Of a stretch of DNA of 64,000 bases, positions 54,434 to 62,397 are shown in pieces. The stretch spans positions 1,773,896 through 1,837,895 of the forward strand of contig NZ_LN609302.1 in assembly GCF_001499675.1 (NCBI RefSeq). The letters run 5' to 3'. The position numbers and the translations under genes were made by a program. Numbering within the stretch: position 1 is the stretch's first letter; each line of letters opens with the position of its first letter. The stretch is from Acetobacter ghanensis (GTDB lineage Bacteria > Pseudomonadota > Alphaproteobacteria > Acetobacterales > Acetobacteraceae). The notes below the pieces were generated by a model. It saw only the letters and a program-made list of their open reading frames with translations, was not told the origin of the DNA and ran no database searches.

Positions 54434-55594
54434 ATGGACGGAAATCGCATGACAGAGGCACCCGCTATCAATCTGGATGTTCCAGAAGAGCTCGTGCGTC
54501 GATTTGCATCCCGGGCAGCTGAATCGGATCGTTTAGGCGAGATCAACTTTGACAATCTGTCAGACTTACACAAGGCAGGCTATCTTGGCCTAACTTTGCC
54601 TCCAAACCGGGGCGGACAAGGCATTACCCTACGCCAGATCACGCAAATTGTATCGCAAGTCGCAAAAGGAGATCCGTCCACCGCGCTGATACTCGCTATG
54701 CAGTATTTGCAGACAGTCGCTATTCTGTTGTCAGAAACATGGCCAGATAATGTGCGTGATGAAGTGCTTGATTCCGTCATCCGCTCTGGTGCTCTGGTCA
54801 ACGCATTGCGGGTCGAACCCGAGCTTGGAACCCCTGCCCGAGGCGGAATACCAGCAACGCGGGTACGTCGCCAAGGGGACCGTTATGTTCTGTCTGGTCG
54901 AAAAATCTTCTCAACAGGGTCATCTGCTCTGCATTGGGGCGTCGTATGGGGCGCAACAGAAGAGGAAACACCCCGCGTCGGACAGATTCTCGTCCCCTTG
55001 TCTTTACCGGGAATAAGGATTAAAAAAAGCTGGCATCACATGGGAATGCGCGCAACTGGCAGTGATACAATCATCTTTGAAGATGTTGAAATCCCCGAGC
55101 GCTATCTGATCAATTTTCACGAAAATGGACAAAACCCGGAAACGCCTATTTTAGCAACATGGCATACTGTTGTTATTCCTGCTCTGTATAACGCAATAGC
55201 CCATTCAGCGCGTGACTGGTTAATCGGGTTTCTTGAAGAACGAGTACCTTCGGCCTTGGGCCGCCCTCTTTCCACACTGCCTCGCTTCCATACCGTGCTC
55301 GGCGAAATTGACGGACTACTCTTAACCAATGAAGCATTGTTAGAATTGGCCCTGACAAAAGCTGAAAACCAGACACTCAGCCTATCGGACTCAGGCCAGG
55401 TCAAAAGACTGGTGACGGAGAATGCCATAACCGCAGTAGCACGCGCAGTTGAAGTGACAGGTAATCCGGGTCTTAGCCAAGATAATCCGTTGGAGCGCCA
55501 TTATCGCAATGTTTTGTGCGGGCGAGTGCATACACCACAAGCTGATGCCGTATTGCAAAGCGCAGGCCGAACAGCCTTCTCCCCCGCAATCTAA
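54434..55594 (+). CDS. Acyl-CoA dehydrogenase-fold flavin monooxygenase (SfnB/DszC-like)
   Basis: A 386-residue protein of the acyl-CoA dehydrogenase superfamily: N-terminal helices (LPPNRGGQGITLRQITQIVSQVAKGDPST), a middle beta domain (GRKIFSTGSSALHWGVVW; WHHMGMRATGSDTIIFEDVEIP) and C-terminal helices ending GNPGLSQDNPLERHYRNVLCGRVHTPQ. The typical catalytic Glu of beta-oxidation enzymes is not evident. In sulfur clusters such proteins (SfnB, DszC type) act as flavin-dependent sulfur oxygenases. AAGGAGA precedes the ATG. It lies downstream of ssuA in the same direction. Confidence 0.85.
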   Translation: MDGNRMTEAPAINLDVPEELVRRFASRAAESDRLGEINFDNLSDLHKAGYLGLTLPPNRGGQGITLRQITQIVSQVAKGDPSTALILAMQYLQTVAILLSETWPDNVRDEVLDSVIRSGALVNALRVEPELGTPARGGIPATRVRRQGDRYVLSGRKIFSTGSSALHWGVVWGATEEETPRVGQILVPLSLPGIRIKKSWHHMGMRATGSDTIIFEDVEIPERYLINFHENGQNPETPILATWHTVVIPALYNAIAHSARDWLIGFLEERVPSALGRPLSTLPRFHTVLGEIDGLLLTNEALLELALTKAENQTLSLSDSGQVKRLVTENAITAVARAVEVTGNPGLSQDNPLERHYRNVLCGRVHTPQADAVLQSAGRTAFSPAI

Positions 55595-55599
55595 AAAGG

Positions 55600-55652
55600 G
55601 CAATCTGTCTCTGGATCAGTTTGGGTCAAACAATACCAGCCAAACAGATTGC
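55600..55652. terminator. Weak hairpin between convergent genes
   Basis: GCAATCTGT and ACAGATTGC can form a 9-bp stem around a long 35-base loop after the monooxygenase gene. The loop is large and there is no T run, so this is only a possible terminator. Confidence 0.25.
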
Positions 55653-55668
55653 AAGGCACAAAATTTTC

Positions 55669-57090
55669 TTACCGCAAAATAAAGTTTATTATGATGTCGG
55701 TTAGTTTTCCAAAGGGTGGGTAAAGAAGCGTGCTCATGTTAATACGACCTTGTTTGTAAATTCCGCGTGGGTGCGTAAGCGCAATAAAGCCTTCCTTGCC
55801 ATGATAAGCCCCTATCCCGCTTTCTCCTACGCCGCCAAAAGGCAGATCGTCCTGCGCGTAATGCAGCAATGTACCATTGATGGTTACATTCCCTGAAACT
55901 GTGTGCTTCAGCAGTTTGTTCTGCTCAACCCACTCCTCTCCAAAGTAATACAATGCCAGAGGTCGGGGGCGCGCGTTAATGAACGCAATAGCTTCATCAA
56001 GATGACTATATGTGAGCACAGGCAGAATGGGGCCGAAAATTTCTTCCTGCATGACCGCCATCTGGGGCGTAACATTCAGGAGCAGGACAGGAGCAAGGAC
56101 ATGGCTGTCTAGTGCATCGCTACCCAAACGGAGGACTTGCGCGCCATGTTCTTCGGCATCACGGAGCAAACGGCTCAGCCGTTCATAATGTTGCGGGTTG
56201 AGGATAGCTGTGTAATCGGGCGATCCAGCGAAACCCAAGGGATGAAGCTTTTTTACAGCATTCTGATAAGCGCGGACGAAAGCATCCTGATCATCCTTGT
56301 GCAGCAACACATAATCGGGCGCGACGCAGGTCTGTCCGGCATTGGTAAGCTTACCAAATGCTACGCGCTCCGCCGCCCGTTGCATGGCAAAACCGGGTTC
56401 GATTACTACGGGTGATTTACCGCCGAGTTCGAGTGTAACTGGCGTCAGGTTACGGGCGGCTGAAGCTGCAACTTTTTTTCCGACCGCCGTGCTGCCCGTG
56501 AAAAAAATATGGTCAAACGGCAGGGCTGAGAACGCCGCTCCTACTTCAGCATCTCCTGTAATGACGGAGACCTGTTCTGGCGGGAAAGCGGCCTGAACGA
56601 CCTTCGTAATAACTTCTGCCGTGGCCGGTGTGAGTTCCGATGGTTTAAGCATCGCACGGTTGCCTGCGGCAATGGCCGTGGCCAACGGCACAAGAGCGAG
56701 GGCAACCGGGTAATTCCACGGAGCGATAATGCCCACAACCCCAACTGGCTGACGGACTACCCATGCGCGACCAAATTGGAAATAGGCTGTTACGTGCCGC
56801 CGTTCCGGCTTCAGCCAGCGCCCGAGATGACGGATCATGTAATTAATCGACTGCACCAGCGGGATGAGTTCGACAATGGCGCTTTCTCGCTCTGACCGCT
56901 GCCCGAAATCTACTTTTAGAGCGTGAATAATCTCCCCTCTCCGCTTCAAGACCTCAGCTTTAAGGCGGCGTAAATCTGCGCGACGCTGTTTGAGGTCCGG
57001 TGGGCCGAGGCGCAGGAACGCAGCACGCTGACGGTCAAGAATACGATGTAGATCCGTGGGGACTGCATTCGCTGAAACAGTATCGGACAT
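55669..57090 (-). CDS. Aldehyde dehydrogenase (coniferyl aldehyde dehydrogenase type)
   Basis: A 473-residue NAD(P)-dependent aldehyde dehydrogenase. The catalytic cysteine is C255 (TNAGQTCVAPDYVL) and the general base is E221 (TLELGGKSP). Other motifs: GIIAPWNYPVALAL, FFTGSTAVGKKVA and the membrane-apposed C terminus STLLYPPFGKLTDIIINFILR. The overall form matches CalB-type coniferyl aldehyde dehydrogenases and class 3 fatty aldehyde enzymes. The ATG at 57090 has GGAGG 5 bases upstream. A TetR gene diverges from it, with operators over both starts. The neighbouring esterase supports phenolic aldehydes as substrates. Confidence 0.88.
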   Translation of the reverse strand: MSDTVSANAVPTDLHRILDRQRAAFLRLGPPDLKQRRADLRRLKAEVLKRRGEIIHALKVDFGQRSERESAIVELIPLVQSINYMIRHLGRWLKPERRHVTAYFQFGRAWVVRQPVGVVGIIAPWNYPVALALVPLATAIAAGNRAMLKPSELTPATAEVITKVVQAAFPPEQVSVITGDAEVGAAFSALPFDHIFFTGSTAVGKKVAASAARNLTPVTLELGGKSPVVIEPGFAMQRAAERVAFGKLTNAGQTCVAPDYVLLHKDDQDAFVRAYQNAVKKLHPLGFAGSPDYTAILNPQHYERLSRLLRDAEEHGAQVLRLGSDALDSHVLAPVLLLNVTPQMAVMQEEIFGPILPVLTYSHLDEAIAFINARPRPLALYYFGEEWVEQNKLLKHTVSGNVTINGTLLHYAQDDLPFGGVGESGIGAYHGKEGFIALTHPRGIYKQGRINMSTLLYPPFGKLTDIIINFILR

Positions 57091-57102
57091 TGCGTCCTCC
57101 AT

Positions 57103-57117
57103 GTTTACATGAGAAAC
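57103..57117. promoter_or_regulatory. TetR operator candidate 1
   Basis: GTTTACATGAGAAAC, a GTTT-N7-AAAC palindrome directly upstream of the dehydrogenase ribosome site. Together with operator 2 it forms an 18-base inverted repeat with one mismatch (57100-57117 against 57163-57180). Confidence 0.7.
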
Positions 57118-57162
57118 ATATAAAGACAGACTATGGACAATAGCGCGCGGACGTCAATGAAA

Positions 57163-57177
57163 GTTTCTCTTGTAAAC
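57163..57177. promoter_or_regulatory. TetR operator candidate 2
   Basis: GTTTCTCTTGTAAAC, the second GTTT-N7-AAAC site in opposite orientation, ending 13 bases before the TetR start codon. Binding here would repress the regulator's own gene. Confidence 0.7.
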
Positions 57178-57190
57178 ATGAGTCTCACAG

Positions 57191-57799
57191 ATGAGTGATA
57201 TGAAAGATCGGCCGTACCACCATGGCAACCTGCGCCATGCCCTGATCGAAACTGCTCTTACCATGCTGGACGAAGACCGAAACTGGACCTTTACAGTGCG
57301 GGAGGTTGCTCGGCGGACTGGTGTCAGCCATGCAGCGCCTTACAAGCATTTTCGCGACCGTGAAGAACTTCTGCGCGAACTGGCTCGGATTGGCTTTGTC
57401 CAGCTTGGAAAGACCATGAGGAATGCAATGACCTCGGCGCAATCTTCCTCACGTATGCAATTTATAGCTGTGGCACAGGCTTGCATTGCGTTTGCAAGCG
57501 GCAAATCTGGCCTTTATTGCCTGATGTTCAGTTCTGATGCGGACAAAACTGTGGATCCCCAGTTACATGATGCCGCCATGAGCACATTCGGAATTCTTCT
57601 GGAACTTCTGGAAAAAGGTCAGCGAGATGGTAGCTTTCGGCAGGGTGAGATAGCTGCACAGGCGGCAGCAAGCTGGGCACAGGTGCATGGCCTGGCCATG
57701 CTTGCGATCAATGGCCAGCTTCTTGAAGACAAAGTCGGGCCAGAACCAATTAGAGCCGCATTAAACGTATTGCTGGATGGGGTATGTTGCAGCGTTTGA
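57191..57799 (+). CDS. TetR-family transcriptional regulator (WHG domain)
   Basis: A 202-residue TetR protein. The helix-turn-helix is at about residues 28-60 (FTVREVARRTGVSHAAPYKHFRDREELLREL), starting after the conserved YHHGNLRHALIETAL. The C-terminal ligand domain includes WAQVHGLAMLAINGQL, the WHG-type signature. It is divergent from the aldehyde dehydrogenase, with paired operators between them, so it should repress both genes until an aldehyde or related ligand is present. A hairpin follows the stop. Confidence 0.92.
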   Translation: MSDMKDRPYHHGNLRHALIETALTMLDEDRNWTFTVREVARRTGVSHAAPYKHFRDREELLRELARIGFVQLGKTMRNAMTSAQSSSRMQFIAVAQACIAFASGKSGLYCLMFSSDADKTVDPQLHDAAMSTFGILLELLEKGQRDGSFRQGEIAAQAAASWAQVHGLAMLAINGQLLEDKVGPEPIRAALNVLLDGVCCSV

Positions 57800-57809
57800 A
57801 AAGGCGACG

Positions 57810-57840
57810 TCTCTGCTTGGCATCTACTACCAAGCAGAGA
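57810..57840. terminator. Hairpin between tetR and esterase genes
   Basis: TCTCTGCTTGG and CCAAGCAGAGA form a perfect 11-bp stem with a 9-base loop, between convergent genes and 10 bases past the tetR stop. No T run follows. Confidence 0.6.
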
Positions 57841-57850
57841 GCTGCTCTGG

Positions 57851-59683
57851 TTACTGCGCGTTTTCTATCACAAGTTTTCCACCTTTAACGCCATATTGCT
57901 TTTGATTGTCCGGACCGATCAGTGATGCGGCATGGCTCGCAAACATCATGGGCAGGGATACAGGAGACATCACGGGCCGGTAATTCTCCGCATTATTCAC
58001 GTCTCCTGCCCCTCCATACTGAGCAATATACGGATAGGGATAGACTGGCCGGCTCGCGATCGCCACGGCATTGGGGCGAGCATAAGGCTGGCTGGGCATA
58101 GAGGCCATGTGAATCTGCCCACCAGCCGGTGGTTTACCATGCCCGCCGAGCGGCGGTCCCATCGGCCGCCCATCACCCAGTGTTGTCTTTTCCGCAAGAA
58201 TAGCGTTAGGCGCAATACCAGATTCCGTCCAAGCCATAAGCGGGGAAAGAAAATCCACCTGAGGAAAGCCTTCGCCATTGCCGCAATGCCCCACACCGGG
58301 CAGCAGATAGAATTTCAGGAAACTGTCGGTCTGTTTCGCTCCCATTTCCTGCTGCACGCCTTGATAATACGCAATGGTATTCAGTGGCGAAATCGATTGG
58401 TCCGCCAGCCCATGCCACAGGATAAGGTGGCCACCATGCTTGTGAAACGGACGAAGGTTCGTATTCTCGGCATTATACAGCGGCGCCAGTTCGGTCATGC
58501 GGGCAAAGGATGCGTCATCAAAATGGAAGCGTGTCAGATCTGCCGCCTTTTCATCCACCTGTAGCGGAATAACATAGGCAATGGCGGAAGCAGCAATGCC
58601 CTTGCTCATGGACTCTCCACGGGCTGTGGAAGGCAGCGCCCATTGCAACTCCGACCCCGGCAATGGACCACCAATAATGTAGGGACGTCCCGCTGCATCC
58701 GTTGCCCCCTTGTAAAGCCGCAGCGCTGCCTGCGTTTCCTCTGCCGTCAGGCAATGCAATGTATCGCGCTGGCCTGCCGGGCACTGCACCCATGCGGGAT
58801 CAAAATGGCAGGTGCGAGGGTCTTCAAGAAGGCCGTCCTTCACACCCGAAAGCGTATCGCAATGACGGATGACGGCATCATGCAGCACGCCCACGCGGCT
58901 TTGCAGCAAAATATTGGTACCATCGGCACGCTGGTTCCCGCGTACATTCCACGCGTGGTAGAAGGAATTTTGCACGGTAAACAAGGCAGCTGGAGCACCA
59001 GCGGAAATACCGTCAAAATCCTCGGGATAGCGCTGAGCTTCCATCAGCGCCTCACGCCCACCATCGGAACAGCCGACAAAATAGGAATATTTTGGAGCTT
59101 GCCCGTAGAAAGCCGCTGTCAGGGCTTTGGCGGCCAGTGTGGTGACATGGTTGGCGCGATAAGCAAAGTCAATGCGTTGTTGCGGGCTCTTGCCAAATTC
59201 GCCCTGCGCCAGCCCCATCATGGAACCGGTATGGCCCATGTTATCCGCTGCCATCACGAATTCGCCATTTAGTGCCGGGGAGCACGCCCCTGCGTTACTG
59301 ACACCCACATGCGTCATCCCACACAGGCCGCCACAACCACCCAGTAGAAACCGCTGGGTCCAGCGCTCCATAGGTAGATCGACCTCAAAGGAAATAGCAG
59401 GCGCGATCTGCCCCGTAACCTTACAGAATTTACCCTTTGGCGTTTGGGAGAAGGTCGCCTTCTGGTCATGCACCTCGGCCCTGATGGCATGTGCCACATC
59501 GACATTGCCGAGCGCCTCACATGACATGACGGGCTTTACGACAGGTAGAGCAGCTAGGTCTGTGCCCTGTGCTGCGCTTGACCACACGGGGAACAAACAA
59601 GTTCCGCCGACCACAGCCCCCCAAAAAGCAATCAGACCAAGAATTACTCTTTTCATATTCAGCGAGGCATCCTGTTTAGTCAT
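57851..59683 (-). CDS. Tannase/feruloyl esterase family alpha/beta hydrolase
   Basis: A 610-residue exported hydrolase (PF07519). The signal peptide is KRVILGLIAFWGAVVGGTCLFPVWSSAA. The nucleophile is S206 in VGCSDGGREAL, and the matching histidine is in GVGHCGNGEGFPQ; the adjacent cysteines (C205 and the HC pair) form the family's CS-D-HC disulfide motif. It hydrolyses ester bonds of hydroxycinnamic or gallic acid conjugates. GGAG lies 8 bases before the ATG at 59683. It sits next to the aldehyde dehydrogenase/TetR pair, pointing to plant phenolic use. A Fur-box-like palindrome is 55 bases upstream. Confidence 0.88.
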   Translation of the reverse strand: MTKQDASLNMKRVILGLIAFWGAVVGGTCLFPVWSSAAQGTDLAALPVVKPVMSCEALGNVDVAHAIRAEVHDQKATFSQTPKGKFCKVTGQIAPAISFEVDLPMERWTQRFLLGGCGGLCGMTHVGVSNAGACSPALNGEFVMAADNMGHTGSMMGLAQGEFGKSPQQRIDFAYRANHVTTLAAKALTAAFYGQAPKYSYFVGCSDGGREALMEAQRYPEDFDGISAGAPAALFTVQNSFYHAWNVRGNQRADGTNILLQSRVGVLHDAVIRHCDTLSGVKDGLLEDPRTCHFDPAWVQCPAGQRDTLHCLTAEETQAALRLYKGATDAAGRPYIIGGPLPGSELQWALPSTARGESMSKGIAASAIAYVIPLQVDEKAADLTRFHFDDASFARMTELAPLYNAENTNLRPFHKHGGHLILWHGLADQSISPLNTIAYYQGVQQEMGAKQTDSFLKFYLLPGVGHCGNGEGFPQVDFLSPLMAWTESGIAPNAILAEKTTLGDGRPMGPPLGGHGKPPAGGQIHMASMPSQPYARPNAVAIASRPVYPYPYIAQYGGAGDVNNAENYRPVMSPVSLPMMFASHAASLIGPDNQKQYGVKGGKLVIENAQ

Positions 59684-59738
59684 CCGTTCGCTCCGGGTTC
59701 ATTCTTCAAATTACGCCATGCCCGCCAAACTCAGCACC

Positions 59739-59752
59739 ATGAGAATTGTCAT
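59739..59752. promoter_or_regulatory. Near-palindrome upstream of the esterase gene
   Basis: ATGAGAATTGTCAT matches its complement at 12 of 14 positions and lies 55 bases before the esterase start. It resembles an iron box (GAGAAT core) but also could be another operator. Confidence 0.35.
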
Positions 59753-59987
59753 GTGCCGTCCCGCTAGAGCGATATGCGACAAGAGAGAATGATCTGCCCA
59801 CATTTTTATGCTCTCACGGGTCAATCAGGCCATCCATCTTTACGCAAAAAGTATGAAGAGGTCAGACCTAGCCTCCTAACACAAACAGAGTGCGACCATC
59901 GCCCCATGAGACACTTGCATTCTGACGGCGCAATCACGCTGCCTGCTGCTCAAGATTAATCATCCGTAACGATATGGCGATTAACTT

Positions 59988-60005
59988 GCAACTGATTCTC
60001 ATTTC
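59988..60005. promoter_or_regulatory. Fur-box candidate before the siderophore receptor
   Basis: On the minus strand AATGAGAATCAGTTGC fits the classical Fur consensus at about 12 of 16 positions. It lies about 55 bases upstream of the receptor ATG at 60059, where iron repression would act. Confidence 0.5.
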
Positions 60006-60058
60006 TATTAATGCGCACGAGTAAGTTGAATGCCACCTGCCAGATCTATGGACAAATC

Positions 60059-62254
60059 ATGCACCGTAGCCGAGCGCTTTGCGCCCTTTCCTTCTCTCTT
60101 CTCATCAGCACACCCGCACTGGCAGCTGGGCAAGATGACAAAGCTGCTCCCCATGGGGCTACAAAAGTAACCACTAAAAAACAGACTGCCCGCAACGCGG
60201 AGGAAACCGAGCAGCTCGAAGTTAAAGGCCGCAGAACCTCTACCATTGCGTCTTCGGCAACAAAGACTGACACACCACTGGTGGAAACGGCTCAGTCCGT
60301 TACGGTTGTTACCCGGAACGAAATGGATATTCGAGGCGTGCTCAGCCTCAACCAAGCCGTGCGGTATTCGCCTGGCGTTACACCAGATCTACGCGGCGGT
60401 GGCGTAGGAACACGGTACGACCAGTTTGCAATACGTGGGTTTACTGTCCCCACATTTTTGGATGGATTGCGGTTGCAGGATAGCCCAACTGGCTACGCTG
60501 TGGCCCAGACCGATACGTCGCGGCTCGAACGGATAGAAATTCTGCGTGGTCCGGCATCGGCGCTCTATGGGCAGTCAAGCCCGGGTGGGCTAACCGCCCT
60601 ATCCAGTAAGCTGCCAACAAGCCAGCGTTTTTATGGGGGCGTTAACACAACAGGCGGCATGTTTGACCTTTATCGTGTGGATGCAGATGTCGGCGGCTAT
60701 GCCACAGATAATGGCATGGTGCGCTACCGGCTTTATGGAACCGTCAATGGGCAACATAGCCAACTGGCCCGCACGGGTAGCCGTCGGTTCAGCATCAGCC
60801 CATCCTTCACTTTCGGGGGGGATGGTCCGACAACATTGACGCTTTTGGGCAATTATCAGTACGATCCAGAAAACGGTACATATGGTGGCGTACCACTGGT
60901 CGGCTCGCTCAAACGTGCATCCTTTGGTTATTTGCCAAGAGATTTTTATGACGGTGACACGTCTTTTGAAAAATTCAACCGTAAACAGGGTGCAATAACC
61001 TACATCTTCAACCATGACTTCAACAGCCAATGGAGCTTTACGTCACGCGGGCGCTATGATGACATCAAGACCATTTATCGCAGCGTGTATGACGCAGGAT
61101 TTTATAGCAATGAAAGTGCCGGTATCCTGCCGCGTTATGCTTTTGGCACAAACGAACATACCCATAACCTGGCGTTTGACAGTCAGTTCAAAGGGCATGT
61201 GCGCACTGGCCCATTAACCCATGCTATGATGTTTGGGTTTGATTACATGCAGCAGCACGCTACAGAAGCCGGATTTTATGGTAGTGCGCCAGACATGAAT
61301 GTATTCCATCCTGACTATCGGATGGATATTCCAGCTATGAGTCCATACGTTAACTATACAACAGACTCTCATCAGATCGGGGTCTATGGTCAGGACGAAA
61401 TAAAATGGGGCGGTCTGGTGCTAACCGGAAGCCTGCGGAATGACTGGTACCGGTCCCATCAGGTCGAGCATCTTTCACAAACAGATACGCGCCAAACCCC
61501 TAGCCAAATAACATGGCGCGCATCCGGCCTGTATCACTTCAAATTCGGGCTTGCCCCCTATATCAGCTACTCAACATCGTTCCAGCCTCAATCTGGCATT
61601 GTTTCAAATGATGGCGGAGCAACACTCCATCAGGCTGATCCCAGCATCGGCAAGCAACTTGAAGGCGGATTAAAATACCAGATACCCAATACATCTGTTC
61701 TGTTTACGGCCGCAGGGTTCCATATCGAACAAACAAATGTCCTCGTGTCAGTCGGCAACTATGGATACAGCACGCAAAGTGGGAAAGTGCATTCTGATGG
61801 CTTCGAATTTGAAGCCCATGCCGAACCTTACAAAAATTTTGTTGTAACGGCTGCTGTCAGTATTCAGAAAGTACAAGACGATTCTACTGGCAAACCGCTT
61901 ATCCAGTCCGGCAAAGGCAATGCATCCCTGTTTGCCTACTACACCATGCCTTCTGGGCCAGTCAAAGGTCTGGGTTTTGGCGGCGGCATGCGTTACACAG
62001 CAAAAGCATATGGGGGGGAAGCATCCTACGGTAGCGTGTGGGTTCCCAACTATGCACAGTTTGACGGGACTGTTCGCTATGACCTGTCCAACCTTTCGTC
62101 TTCTCTTCACGGTTGGAATGTTGCTGCCAGCGTGCGGAATATTTTTGACAAGAAGTTTATCGCCAACTGCCTTGCCTATGCGTCCTACGGGCAGGAATTC
62201 TGCTATTATGGGGAGCGCCGTAACGCACAGGCCAGCATAGGTTATAGTTGGTAA
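60059..62254 (+). CDS. TonB-dependent siderophore receptor (FhuA-like)
   Basis: A 731-residue ferric-siderophore receptor. From ATG 60059 there is a signal peptide (SRALCALSFSLLISTPALA), then a TonB box-like region and plug (TPLVETAQSVTVVTRNEMDIRGVLSLNQAVRYSPGVTPD; RGFTVPTFLDGLRL; RIEILRGPASALYGQSSPGG) and a barrel ending in NAQASIGYSW. The plug motifs mark the TIGR01783 siderophore group. The frame is open to an ATG at 60011. The Fur-box candidate supports iron regulation. No siderophore biosynthesis genes are nearby, so the ligand is probably a scavenged siderophore. Confidence 0.92.
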   Translation: MHRSRALCALSFSLLISTPALAAGQDDKAAPHGATKVTTKKQTARNAEETEQLEVKGRRTSTIASSATKTDTPLVETAQSVTVVTRNEMDIRGVLSLNQAVRYSPGVTPDLRGGGVGTRYDQFAIRGFTVPTFLDGLRLQDSPTGYAVAQTDTSRLERIEILRGPASALYGQSSPGGLTALSSKLPTSQRFYGGVNTTGGMFDLYRVDADVGGYATDNGMVRYRLYGTVNGQHSQLARTGSRRFSISPSFTFGGDGPTTLTLLGNYQYDPENGTYGGVPLVGSLKRASFGYLPRDFYDGDTSFEKFNRKQGAITYIFNHDFNSQWSFTSRGRYDDIKTIYRSVYDAGFYSNESAGILPRYAFGTNEHTHNLAFDSQFKGHVRTGPLTHAMMFGFDYMQQHATEAGFYGSAPDMNVFHPDYRMDIPAMSPYVNYTTDSHQIGVYGQDEIKWGGLVLTGSLRNDWYRSHQVEHLSQTDTRQTPSQITWRASGLYHFKFGLAPYISYSTSFQPQSGIVSNDGGATLHQADPSIGKQLEGGLKYQIPNTSVLFTAAGFHIEQTNVLVSVGNYGYSTQSGKVHSDGFEFEAHAEPYKNFVVTAAVSIQKVQDDSTGKPLIQSGKGNASLFAYYTMPSGPVKGLGFGGGMRYTAKAYGGEASYGSVWVPNYAQFDGTVRYDLSNLSSSLHGWNVAASVRNIFDKKFIANCLAYASYGQEFCYYGERRNAQASIGYSW

Positions 62255-62397
62255 ACGACGGATAATGCTGAACAGGAGGCAGTTCGCTTAAGCAGGAATG
62301 CCCCTATTAAGATACCCGTCAAAAATGCCGTCTGCTCATAACGGGTGGGCGGCGTACCCCATACCACAGTGATGGGATATGGGGACTTCTGCTGAAA

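Noticed and set aside
58643..59792. Plus-strand open frames of about 200 codons opposite the esterase
   Set aside because: Antisense to a well-supported exported hydrolase; no motifs.
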